A DNA stretch of 64,000 nucleotides. It comes from an uncultured Eubacteriales bacterium. Its GTDB lineage: Bacteria > Bacillota > Clostridia > Oscillospirales > Acutalibacteraceae. The stretch is from NCBI GenBank assembly GCA_900316615.1, contig ONDU01000005.1, forward strand, positions 1-64,000, in the 5' to 3' direction. Made by a program: the position numbers and the translations under genes. Position 1 is the stretch's first letter. Each line of letters starts with the position of its first letter. Shown one piece after another: positions 1 to 6,793 of the stretch. The notes under the pieces were generated by a model. That model was not told where the DNA came from, did not search any database, and worked only from the letters and a program-made list of their open reading frames with translations.

Positions 1-70
1 ACCTATACCAAACTTTTTAACCAAAATTATTAAAAAGCTGAAAACTACCGTTGAGGATAAAACCGAATAA
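1..70 (+). CDS. 3' end of an unidentified gene (partial)
   Basis: An open frame enters from the left edge and ends at TAA 68-70. The visible tail is 22 residues, rich in Lys and Thr, and ends KTTVEDKTE. A stem-loop follows at 80-120, as expected for the end of a transcription unit. Too little is present to identify the protein, and the frame could be chance. Confidence 0.35.
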   Translation, partial: PIPNFLTKIIKKLKTTVEDKTE

Positions 71-79
71 GCACGAAAC

Positions 80-128
80 AGCCCTTGAACTTCTGATTAA
101 ATGTCAATTGCTCAAGGGCTTAATTTTA
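80..128 (+). terminator. candidate intrinsic terminator
   Basis: AGCCCTTGA (80-88) pairs with TCAAGGGCT (112-120) and is followed by a short T-rich stretch. The 23-nt loop is long, so strength is uncertain. It would end the gene whose stop codon is at 68-70. Confidence 0.45.
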
Positions 129-152
129 TGCCAAAAATGTCAGTTGTTCAAG
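101..152. repeat. short direct repeat beside the truncated cotJC
   Basis: ATGTCAATTGCTCAAG (101-116) recurs as ATGTCAGTTGTTCAAG (137-152), with 14 of 16 positions identical and starts 36 bp apart. The pair lies immediately beyond the premature end of cotJC, so it may mark the deletion or rearrangement that truncated that gene. The link is inference. Confidence 0.4.
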
Positions 153-155
153 TTT

Positions 156-374
156 TTATATATAACTTATGTAACCTAATTCTTCTGTTCCTATATCTGT
201 CAGTACAGCTTTAAGCTCGGGATAGGGCATTGTATATCGCTGTGACAAATATCTGAGCGATGCACCAAGTTCTCCGTCAGGTCCGCCGTACTGAGAAGAT
301 ATTATCTTAGCCATTTTTGCGTTAGGTTTCTTTATGCTTATAGGATATTGCAATTTTTTTTCGTATTGCCACAT
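156..374 (-). pseudogene. cotJC: CotJC, N-terminal fragment of manganese-catalase-like spore coat protein
   Basis: The 72 residues match the start of CotJC, a manganese-catalase-family protein of the inner spore coat: MWQYEKKLQYP near the start, QYGGPDGELGASLRYLSQRY in the middle and LTDIGTEELG near the end. Family members are about 190-220 residues and continue into the helical bundle that carries the metal ligands. Here the reading frame leaves the family pattern after TEELG and stops six residues later. I found no continuation of CotJC in the other frames of the remaining 155 bases. It follows cotJB after 6 nt and keeps a ribosome binding site (GAGGAG), so the operon order cotJA-cotJB-cotJC is intact. 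Without most of the catalase domain the product should be inactive. It could still be made as a short peptide. Confidence 0.8.
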
Positions 375-380
375 TTTTTA

Positions 381-644
381 TCACTGCTCCTCGTTTGATG
401 ATTTATTTTCCCAAGGCCACGGTGCGTTTATCCACTGCCATTTCCTTGTGCTGTCAGCGTCAGATGTAAGAGGTCCGAATTTTTTTTCATACTCTTTTCT
501 AAGCTGTTCAGCCTTTTCTCTGTATTCATTTGCTTTTTCAAGTATTTCAAAGTTATTAGGGTGAGTATTCAGAAACAGCTCCAAATCTGTTGCGGCAAAT
601 TCTGCTGTGGCTAATTTTCTTATTAATATTTCACGTTCTGTCAT
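381..644 (-). CDS. cotJB: Spore coat protein CotJB
   Basis: This 87-residue protein matches CotJB. The N-terminal half is helical with the pattern LFLNTHPNN, and the C-terminus carries KKFGPL followed by the Trp/Pro-rich WQWINAPWPWE, the most typical part of the family. CotJB is a small component of the cotJ spore coat operon, made in the mother cell under SigE in Bacillus. Length is normal for the family. Its start overlaps the end of cotJA by 4 bp (ATGA type), and cotJC begins 6 nt after its stop, so the three are translationally coupled. The gene appears intact although its partner cotJC is broken. Confidence 0.85.
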   Translation of the reverse strand: MTEREILIRKLATAEFAATDLELFLNTHPNNFEILEKANEYREKAEQLRKEYEKKFGPLTSDADSTRKWQWINAPWPWENKSSNEEQ

Positions 645-835
645 TTCTTATCTGCACACTCCTTAAACGGCTTGTTCAGAACAGGAAACATTGTTCCTGC
701 TACAAAGCCTTGCTCTTTTGAATAGAGCTTATCGTCATTCTGAAACGGTACATAAGCCATAGCTACAGCTGGATCTTTCGGAATAGGGGAAAGCTCATTT
801 ATTCTTTCATTGAAGATGTATATTTCATCTGTCAT
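641..835 (-). CDS. cotJA: Spore coat associated protein CotJA
   Basis: A 64-residue protein with the CotJA signature: AMAYVPFQ in the middle, then a Tyr-containing linker, GTMFPVLNKPF near the C-terminus. CotJA is needed with CotJC for correct assembly of the spore coat. It is the first gene of the minus-strand cotJ operon. The start is set by a strong site (AAAGGAG) about 8 nt upstream. The leader contains a perfect small hairpin (872-889). Its presence supports a spore-forming host. Confidence 0.85.
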   Translation of the reverse strand: MTDEIYIFNERINELSPIPKDPAVAMAYVPFQNDDKLYSKEQGFVAGTMFPVLNKPFKECADKK

Positions 836-1108
836 TTATACAATTCTCCTTTCGTTGTTCTTCCGTGTTTTGATAAGCCAAAGGCTTATCCTATATTATG
901 CCTGATATGGTGTTTCTGTTAATATTTTTTGTGATTTTGCGATATATGTTAAGTTCATTCTACGAATAACTTTCGGTTTTGCCAATCATGCAGAGGCAGA
1001 CTTAAAAAAACAGTATGCTTTTTATAAATTTAACGAAATTCCTTGAAATTTCGTTTAGGACATTGGTTAGAAACAAGCTGCAATCAACAAAGCTGACAGA
1101 ACTGCAAC
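836..1108. other. non-coding leader of the cotJ operon with hairpin
   Basis: No gene is seen in this stretch. It holds the 5' leader of cotJA (minus strand). GATAAGCC (872-879) and GGCTTATC (882-889) form a perfect 8-bp stem with a tiny loop in the leader, about 35 nt before the cotJA ribosome binding site. A mother-cell-type promoter is expected here. The -10-like CATAATAT on the minus strand near 894-902 is suggestive, but I cannot find a convincing -35 partner. Confidence 0.4.
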
Positions 1109-1150
1109 AAAAAATCCCACTGACTTTCCGAAAGCTCAGTGGGATTTTTT
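1109..1150. terminator. bidirectional intrinsic terminator
   Basis: AAAAAATCCCACTGA (1109-1123 side) pairs with TCAGTGGGATTTTTT (ending 1150) around an inner CTTTCCGAAAG. Both strands carry a run of T after the stem. On the minus strand it ends the three-gene unit that starts with the DUF5685 gene. Confidence 0.85.
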
Positions 1151-1159
1151 GAAGTTATG

Positions 1160-1717
1160 TTAAAAGAAGTGACTGTTATTATCATTTTTAATAATAAATT
1201 TTCTGATAAAGTTGAGGTAAATGGTTATCAGTGAGGTAAATGCATAATCAAAAATTATAAATACGATTATGCCCGCTGCAAGGAACAGTAGTGGTAAGTT
1301 TATTCTGCCTATATTAAATTCATCGGAAGGTATTCCTAATACTGTGACCGCACAGAAATAAAACAGACAAGCCGCCGTACAAAATAAAGCAATCTTTGCC
1401 GTTATCTGTAAAATATGATTTTTAATTCGGCTTTCCATTAATTGCTTTGCTATCGGATAATAACCGAAGAACACTGCATAAAGCAAGGCGGCTTCCTTAT
1501 CGGGAACTATAAGAAACGAAAGCACGCTTACCGAAAGATATACGCAAAAAGCATACTTGTTGCCGGCTTCTATCACAGCAGCAGCACATATTATTCCTGC
1601 AAGTGCCGGAGCTGAGTAAGAGGAAAACGGAATTATCGATGAAATTATCAAAATTACCACGGAAGCAGCACTTATTATACCGCAGAGGGCTGTACAAAAA
1701 ATTCTTTTATTATGCAT
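1160..1717 (-). CDS. Multi-pass membrane protein, unknown function
   Basis: A 185-residue protein made largely of hydrophobic segments, about five or six membrane spans (near residues 8-30, 35-50, 55-75, 100-130 and 140-170), ending in a short basic and Asn-rich tail. The sequence around VPDKEAALLYAVFFGYYPI, with charged residues between spans, resembles uncharacterised membrane proteins of Clostridia that look distantly like substrate-binding (S) subunits of ECF vitamin transporters. I do not assign a substrate. It is the last of three minus-strand genes after the J-domain protein (9-nt gap) and the DUF5685 protein, and is followed directly by a strong terminator, so the three probably form one operon. 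Confidence 0.6.
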   Translation of the reverse strand: MHNKRIFCTALCGIISAASVVILIISSIIPFSSYSAPALAGIICAAAVIEAGNKYAFCVYLSVSVLSFLIVPDKEAALLYAVFFGYYPIAKQLMESRIKNHILQITAKIALFCTAACLFYFCAVTVLGIPSDEFNIGRINLPLLFLAAGIIVFIIFDYAFTSLITIYLNFIRKFIIKNDNNSHFF

Positions 1718-1726
1718 AATATTCCG

Positions 1727-2440
1727 TCAGCAGCAGGCTATAAGGTCGCCGCCCATACATTCACAGCAGGTATCGGCACAGCAGAGAGTGGTACATGCAG
1801 TACATGAATTACACCCGGAACAACAGCCTCCGTATCTGCCGTTATCATATTGATTTGTATTATAGCCTGAATATCTTCCCTGACGCTCCATTTCTATTTT
1901 TATAAGAGCGGCACGAAACTCATCATTATCAGGCTCCATATTGCACGCACGGCTGAAATTTTCGTATGCCTGTTCCGTCCAGCCCTTTCTGTAAAGTATT
2001 GTTCCTTTAAGAAAATACCATTCTGCATCTCTCATATCCGAAGGAACTCCGCTCAATATCTGGTCGGCATCGGCAATTCGTCCCTGTCTTATCATCATAC
2101 GCACGTCTTTATATTTGGCGTTCCCCTTTGATGAGCTGCTGCTGTAACTGCTTTGGTAGCCTGCGTAATCTCCGTTTTGATAACTTCCGCTGTAGCCTGT
2201 ATAAGCTCCGCTTTGATAACCGGCTTTATTATAATTATAGCTGCTGCTTTCACGCCGTGTTTTTTTTATTTCGTCGTATGCCTGATTGATTTCCTGCATT
2301 TTTTCCGTAGCCAGGTCTGCAAGAGGATTGTCTGTATAGTTATCAGGATGATATTTTTTTGCAAGATTTTTATATGCCTTTGATATTTCATCATCAGTAG
2401 CATAGGGAGATACTCCTAAAACTTTATACGGGTCACTCAT
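1727..2440 (-). CDS. J-domain (DnaJ-like) protein with Cys-rich tail
   Basis: Residues 3-65 form a J domain with the HPD motif at 31-33, which stimulates Hsp70 (DnaK) ATPase. A Tyr/Gly/Ser-rich linker follows (about 70-110). Then comes a TPR-like helical part (about 110-190) with the pattern AEWYFLKGTILYRKGW. The last 35 residues hold about twelve Cys, many as CC pairs, ending in IACC. There is no DnaJ zinc-finger or peptide-binding domain, so this is a specialised class III J-protein rather than the general chaperone. It lies between the DUF5685 gene (32-nt gap) and a membrane-protein gene. The Cys tail could bind metal or anchor the protein; this is inference. Confidence 0.8.
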   Translation of the reverse strand: MSDPYKVLGVSPYATDDEISKAYKNLAKKYHPDNYTDNPLADLATEKMQEINQAYDEIKKTRRESSSYNYNKAGYQSGAYTGYSGSYQNGDYAGYQSSYSSSSSKGNAKYKDVRMMIRQGRIADADQILSGVPSDMRDAEWYFLKGTILYRKGWTEQAYENFSRACNMEPDNDEFRAALIKIEMERQGRYSGYNTNQYDNGRYGGCCSGCNSCTACTTLCCADTCCECMGGDLIACC

Positions 2441-2472
2441 ATTTTTCTCTCCTGTTTATTTATAACGGAAGC

Positions 2473-3345
2473 TTATTTTTTGGATTTTTCTTTTTTATCG
2501 AAGATAATTTTTTTCTGCATATGTCCAAGCCCCATATTTATTATGTTGTCACAAACAGCCTTAAAGCTTTTTATTTCCATAAGGCTGTACGCCGCAGATA
2601 CTCTTGCCGTTACAAGGTTTATAACCTCGTTCATGTACAAGGCTGTCTCCTTATAGGAAAGCTGCCTGTTTTTAACTGATATTACAAAAGGATTGAAGCT
2701 ATTGTTTTTTATATCCTTTTCATAATCATCGGCGGCATCCATAAGGTATATCCATTTTCCGAGAAAATAACCGAACTCTCCGAAAACAAGCCGTTCCTCT
2801 TCGGTATTCGCAATTATAAGCATAAGCTTTTTAAGCATTACGGCAGTAGGCTCGGCTGCCTCGTCCAAAGACGGATTTTCTGACTGTTCGGCAACCGCCT
2901 GAGATATATTAAGCTGTTTTACCGCATCGGCAATCTCGGGATATTTTTTTTCAGCTTTTTTCAGTGGTCTTTTAAAAAAGAGCTTTATAAAACGTACTGC
3001 TAGTGATTTGAAGAATTTACTGTCCCTGATTGTATCCTCAAGCTTATAGTACACAGAGGATACGGTAACTGCCGCCGCAAGATTTAAATGACTGCTGCCG
3101 CTTTTGCAGTAAGAACATTTTTTCAGCGGATTGAATACACAGCGTTTTTTATATATGCCCTCGCATTCTCCCGCAAGTGCCATAGCAAGTATCGAATAAC
3201 AGGTACAGTCATAGCTTAGTGCAAGCCTTGCAAATATTCCGTATTCCTCTCCGAGTTTTTTACAAAGACCGCAGTAAACACTCTTGTATATCTCAAAATC
3301 CTTTATCATAAGATAAGGCTTGTACGGCTGCAAATACCCGAACAT
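2473..3345 (-). CDS. DUF5685 family protein
   Basis: This 290-residue protein fits the DUF5685 family of Clostridia. It begins MFGYLQPYKPYL and has a set of cysteines in its first 90 residues (VYCGLCKKLG, DCTCYS, KRCVFNPLKKCSYC) that look like a metal site. The rest is helical. Internal DAADDYEKD recalls the Asp-rich motif of polyprenyl synthases, to which the family may be distantly related. Function is unknown. The start follows AGAGGTG at normal spacing. It is the first gene of a unit with a J-domain protein and a membrane protein, and the shared Cys richness suggests the first two act together. Confidence 0.7.
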   Translation of the reverse strand: MFGYLQPYKPYLMIKDFEIYKSVYCGLCKKLGEEYGIFARLALSYDCTCYSILAMALAGECEGIYKKRCVFNPLKKCSYCKSGSSHLNLAAAVTVSSVYYKLEDTIRDSKFFKSLAVRFIKLFFKRPLKKAEKKYPEIADAVKQLNISQAVAEQSENPSLDEAAEPTAVMLKKLMLIIANTEEERLVFGEFGYFLGKWIYLMDAADDYEKDIKNNSFNPFVISVKNRQLSYKETALYMNEVINLVTARVSAAYSLMEIKSFKAVCDNIINMGLGHMQKKIIFDKKEKSKK

Positions 3346-3477
3346 ACTACACCTCTTAATCTGCTTTGAAATATATTTTAATATATTTTAATATTGCTAT
3401 TGATTAATTTATTGTAAATTTTCTTACAATATAATGAAAATATTTCTGTATGACTGATAATTACGCTCAAACTCAGG

Positions 3478-3582
3478 CTGAGGCGATTGCAGACATCAAA
3501 AGACACAGTCTTTTGATAATTAAAACGGCAAGCCGTTTTAATTGCTTGCGGACAAGTCCGCAAGGGTCTGCAATCGCCTCAG
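3478..3582. repeat. Structured intergenic repeat, copy 1 (four-way-junction type)
   Basis: A perfect 17-bp outer inverted repeat, CTGAGGCGATTGCAGAC (3478-3494) and its complement (3566-3582), encloses three perfect hairpins. They are ATCAAAAGAC with loop ACA (3495-3517), AATTAAAACGGC with loop AA (3518-3543), and CTTGCGGAC with loop AA (3545-3564). Almost every base is paired, which gives a cloverleaf-like junction. It lies between pduL and the DUF5685 gene, both minus, 33 nt after the pduL stop. No T-run follows on the minus strand. Confidence 0.9.
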
Positions 3583-3615
3583 TGAATTTGTCGGCTTCGT
3601 AATATGGCGTAATTA

Positions 3616-4191
3616 TTATTCTGTTATAATTTCTCCGTCAATATTTCCTGTAAGACCTGCTGCGTTAGCCTCGTCCGTATCCAGGTGTGCAGCTGGAGCA
3701 AAGTTGGGACTTACTCTTATTACAACATCTCCGAATATCAAAGCTCTTTCTGTTCCGTTTATTTTCAGGGAAACTATCTGCTTGTCCTGTACTCCGAACT
3801 CCTCAGCAGTTTTGGGGTCAAGATGGATATGTCTTTTGGCTGCTATAACACCCTTGCTTATCTCAACCTCACCTTTCGGTCCTATGAGCTTGCAGCCGGG
3901 AGTACCTTCAATATCTCCTGACTCTCTTACAGGAGCGGGTATGCCTATTTTTCTTGCGTCCGAAAGTGAAAGCTCAACCTGGCTGTCCTTTCTTACAGGA
4001 CCGAGAATTGTCATTTTGAATTCTCCCTTTGCTCCTACTACAGTTACCTTTTCCTCACAGGCAAACTGTCCGGGCTGTGACAAATCCTTTTTCTTTGTAA
4101 GCTCTGCACCTTCTCCGAAAAGCTTTTCAAGTACATCCTGCGAAACATGAAGATGTCTTGCTGAGGTTTCAACCATTACTGTTTTACTCAT
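3616..4191 (-). CDS. pduL: PduL-type phosphate acyltransferase
   Basis: A 191-residue protein with the PduL fold in two repeats. It transfers the acyl group between CoA and phosphate, making acetyl- or propionyl-phosphate for ATP synthesis by an acetate/propionate kinase. The zinc-binding histidines are visible: SARHLHVS (H13, H15), KRHIHLDP (H121, H123) and the late His of AHLDTDEA (H169). It has no N-terminal microcompartment-targeting extension, and no shell genes are near, so a cytosolic role in acetate formation is likely, replacing Pta. Length is normal for the soluble form. The start follows a GGTGG site. It appears monocistronic, with a structured repeat 33 nt after its stop. Confidence 0.9.
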   Translation of the reverse strand: MSKTVMVETSARHLHVSQDVLEKLFGEGAELTKKKDLSQPGQFACEEKVTVVGAKGEFKMTILGPVRKDSQVELSLSDARKIGIPAPVRESGDIEGTPGCKLIGPKGEVEISKGVIAAKRHIHLDPKTAEEFGVQDKQIVSLKINGTERALIFGDVVIRVSPNFAPAAHLDTDEANAAGLTGNIDGEIITE

Positions 4192-4384
4192 TGTTAAATA
4201 CCACCATTCAAATTATATTTTTAAAATTCAAGCATATACAGCCTTAGACTATATTTTACAACTTTACAAATTTAAATTCAACCTTTTTGGAGAATTTATT
4301 GAATTATTACAGTCCTGAATTTTTATCGCTGAAAAATTTTCAGAAAAAATAATTCACAAAAAGCATAAAAATGCTGTATGAATA

Positions 4385-4412
4385 TTGAAATAAATAATAC
4401 AAATGATATACT
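4385..4412 (+). promoter_or_regulatory. SigA-type promoter for the 52-residue ORF
   Basis: TTGAAA (4385-4390), 16-nt spacer, TATACT (4407-4412). It lies about 30 nt before a strong ribosome binding site for the small ORF at 4449. Confidence 0.6.
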
Positions 4413-4448
4413 TGATGTGACAGTTATTTATAAAAAGGAGGGTTATAT

Positions 4449-4607
4449 ATGACGAAAGATATAAATGAAATGATTGCATATATTACAGAGTTTTATGAAA
4501 GTGCAGGCTTCGGTGATTTTTATAATAACGTACTGAAAAAAATGTCATACGAGGATATATGCAGTCTTTACGAAGAAACTTATATCTGTGCAGAAGAAAT
4601 ACAGTAA
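4449..4607 (+). CDS. Small acidic protein, 52 residues, unknown
   Basis: A short ORF with a strong ribosome binding site (AGGAGGG, 7 nt before ATG) and its own good promoter 37 nt upstream. It starts MTKDINEMIAYITEFYES and ends CAEEIQ. The composition is acidic, with several Tyr and Phe and two Cys, and it is probably two short amphipathic helices. I do not recognise the family. The combination of promoter, binding site and protein-like composition argues that it is a real gene. It stands alone between pduL (divergent) and the glycosyltransferase, which has a separate promoter. Confidence 0.6.
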   Translation: MTKDINEMIAYITEFYESAGFGDFYNNVLKKMSYEDICSLYEETYICAEEIQ

Positions 4608-4630
4608 AATTAACTTTAGGGCATAAACTG

Positions 4631-4659
4631 TTGCTTTAAAGCTTATTTTGATATATAAT
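4631..4659 (+). promoter_or_regulatory. SigA-type promoter for the glycosyltransferase pair
   Basis: TTGCTT (4631-4636), exact 17-nt spacer, TATAAT (4654-4659). The GGAGGG site for the first glycosyltransferase follows at about 4678. Confidence 0.65.
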
Positions 4660-4693
4660 AATCCCATAAAACAAAACGGAGGGATTTGCCATT

Positions 4694-5683
4694 ATGTCGG
4701 AAAAGGGCTTTAAGTTTTCGGTTATTATGCCCGTTTTTAATGTTGAAAAATATATACGTAAATCTGTGGACAGTGTTTTAAAGCAGACTTATCAGAATAT
4801 TGAGGTGTTGCTTGTAGATGACGGTTCAACAGATAACTGTCCGAAAATCTGCGATGATTATGCGGAGCTTGACAGCAGAGTAAGGGTAATACATAAAAAG
4901 AACGGTGGTCTCTCTGATGCGAGAAATTTCGGAATAGATGCTGCGAGCGGTGACTATGTAGTATTCTTAGACAGCGATGACTACTGGTCTTCAGATACCG
5001 CCCTTGAAAAAGCTGCACGAAAGCTTGAAATGGAAAAAAGCGATGTTATGCTGTTCTTTTTTAAATATCTTTTTGAGGACGAAAATAACAGGATAACCGA
5101 GTACAACAGCGAATTTGAAAAAATCGAAATAAATATGGAAAGCAAGAAAACTCAGCTTACTGACCTGATAAAAAACAATATATACATATCCTCTGCATGG
5201 GCGAAAATTATAAAGCGTCAGCTCTTTAAGGATAACGACCTTTATTTTGTCAAGGGCGTTTATTCCGAGGATATAGAATGGAGTGCAAGGCTTATGATGT
5301 ATGCAAGCTCTTTTTCCGTTCTTAACGAAAGCTTCTATATATATATACAGCGTGGTACTTCTATCGCACACAGCCTGAGAAGAAAAAATATAGTTGACGC
5401 TAAAAACAATGTAATGAAAGCTCTTGCTATGGCTGACAGTATAGACGAGGAACTTAAAGAGGCTTTTATGAACTACATCTCATATCAGTATATTACTGTA
5501 CTTAATGTTTCCTGTGTATGCAAGGACGATATAAGAGATGAAATCAGGGATATGAAAAATTATACCTATCTGCTTGACTATCACTGGAATCCGAAGGTCA
5601 AAAAGATATATATGTTCAATAAAATTTTCGGATTCAGTATGATGATGAAGTTGCTCAGCTTCTACATAAGAAAGGTAAGGTGA
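4694..5683 (+). CDS. Family 2 glycosyltransferase
   Basis: A 329-residue GT-A fold transferase. It begins FSVIMPVFNVEKYIRKSV, has the nucleotide-binding VDDGSTDNCPKIC and NGGLSDARNFG segments, and the metal-binding FLDSDDYW near residue 100. Such enzymes transfer a sugar from a nucleotide-sugar to a surface polysaccharide or teichoic acid intermediate at the cytoplasmic face. There is no membrane span, so it is probably cytosolic or peripheral. The start is supported by GGAGGG 10 nt upstream and a consensus promoter before it. The next gene, another family 2 transferase, starts 10 nt after its stop, so the two are an operon. Acceptor and donor cannot be read from the sequence. Confidence 0.85.
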   Translation: MSEKGFKFSVIMPVFNVEKYIRKSVDSVLKQTYQNIEVLLVDDGSTDNCPKICDDYAELDSRVRVIHKKNGGLSDARNFGIDAASGDYVVFLDSDDYWSSDTALEKAARKLEMEKSDVMLFFFKYLFEDENNRITEYNSEFEKIEINMESKKTQLTDLIKNNIYISSAWAKIIKRQLFKDNDLYFVKGVYSEDIEWSARLMMYASSFSVLNESFYIYIQRGTSIAHSLRRKNIVDAKNNVMKALAMADSIDEELKEAFMNYISYQYITVLNVSCVCKDDIRDEIRDMKNYTYLLDYHWNPKVKKIYMFNKIFGFSMMMKLLSFYIRKVR

Positions 5684-5693
5684 GCAAAAAGCT

Positions 5694-6599
5694 ATGGTTG
5701 ATCTGACGGTTTTTACTCCTGCCTATAACAGAGCAGATTTGCTTCCTAGGCTGTACGAATCACTAAAAAAACAAACCTCAAAGAATTTCAAGTGGCTTAT
5801 CATAGATGACGGTTCTACAGACAATACAGCGGAGCTTGTACAGGAATGGAAAAATAAAACCTCCGATTTTGAAATAAATTATGTATATAAGAAAAACGGC
5901 GGTCTGCATACAGCCTACAACGAGGCTATAGCAAGACTTGATACTGAGCTTGCCGTATGCATAGACTCCGATGACTATATGCCCGATGACGCAGTACAGC
6001 TTATAACCGACTTCTGGCAAAATAACGGGAGTGATGAGTTCGGCGGTATAACAGGTCTTGATATGCGTGAAAATGGTGATATAATAGGCGGTCTTCTGCC
6101 CGACAGGAAAACAATAAACCTTATAGGGCTGCTTACAGAAAAATACAACATACCTAATGCCGACAGAAAGCACGTTGTCCGAAGTGACTTATATAAAAGT
6201 GTTGCTCCTATGACTGTATACGAAAATGAAAAGAACTTCAATCCGCACTATATGCACCTGCAGATAAGTATGAATTATGATTTCCTCATTCTCAACAAGC
6301 CTCTTTGTGTTGTCGAATATCAGGACGGTGGTATGACAAACAATATGATAAGGCAGTATTATACAAGTCCGAACAGCTTCGCACAAATCAGGAGGCTTTA
6401 TCTGTCCTTTGAGAATACTCCTTTTATGTTCAAATTCAGAAACAGTGTACACTATGTGTCAAGCTGTATACTCTCCAAACAGAAAAATATCATAAAAAAT
6501 ACACCTGCAAGGCTGTATGCCGTTATAGCCCTTATACCCGGCTTTCTTCTGAGCCGGTACATAAAATTCAAGTACAAAAAAATGTACGGCAATAAGTAA
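5694..6599 (+). CDS. Family 2 glycosyltransferase
   Basis: A 301-residue GT-A transferase, second gene of the pair. Its motifs are TPAYNRADLLPRLYESL at the start, IDDGSTDNT, KKNGGLHTAYNEA and the catalytic CIDSDDYMPDDA near residue 90. The sequence differs enough from the preceding protein to suggest a different linkage. The start ATG lies 10 nt after the previous stop with AAGGTGAG as binding site. The C-terminal ~30 residues are hydrophobic then basic (LYAVIALIPGFLLSRYIKFK), which could attach it to the membrane. A structured repeat begins 25 nt after its stop. Confidence 0.85.
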   Translation: MVDLTVFTPAYNRADLLPRLYESLKKQTSKNFKWLIIDDGSTDNTAELVQEWKNKTSDFEINYVYKKNGGLHTAYNEAIARLDTELAVCIDSDDYMPDDAVQLITDFWQNNGSDEFGGITGLDMRENGDIIGGLLPDRKTINLIGLLTEKYNIPNADRKHVVRSDLYKSVAPMTVYENEKNFNPHYMHLQISMNYDFLILNKPLCVVEYQDGGMTNNMIRQYYTSPNSFAQIRRLYLSFENTPFMFKFRNSVHYVSSCILSKQKNIIKNTPARLYAVIALIPGFLLSRYIKFKYKKMYGNK

Positions 6600-6624
6600 G
6601 CTTACACGGTCTGAGAGTGTACAG

Positions 6625-6716
6625 GCGATTGCACACGAGGCGGCGTTTGCCGCCTCGTGTCCGTCAAGTATTACTTGACGGCTAGCCTGAAGCTTTGCTT
6701 CAGGCTATGCAATCGC
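6625..6716. repeat. Structured intergenic repeat, copy 2
   Basis: Outer stem GCGATTGCA (6625-6633) with TGCAATCGC (6708-6716). Three inner perfect hairpins: ACACGAGGCGGC with loop GTTT (6633-6660), CCGTCAAGT with a 3-nt loop (6661-6681), and TAGCCTGAAGC with loop TTT (6683-6707). It lies 25 nt after the stop of the second glycosyltransferase and before the PQQ-repeat gene, in the same direction. Confidence 0.9.
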
Positions 6717-6793
6717 AGCTATGCCATGCTTGACGTTTAAGCCTTAAAATAATATAATAAGCATTGTATTTTACTTGTACGGAGGGAGAAAGT

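Noticed and set aside
3478..3582. Cloverleaf-like shape of the structured repeats read as tRNA genes or tRNA-like elements
   Set aside because: No D-arm, anticodon or T-arm consensus bases, no CCA, stems and loops have the wrong sizes, and the sequences vary freely between copies.
3542..4150. 202-residue plus-strand frame opposite pduL
   Set aside because: It starts inside structured repeat copy 1 and is antisense to a clear PduL protein.
3616..4191. PduL as part of a bacterial microcompartment
   Set aside because: No shell protein or other pdu/eut genes nearby and no targeting extension at the N-terminus.
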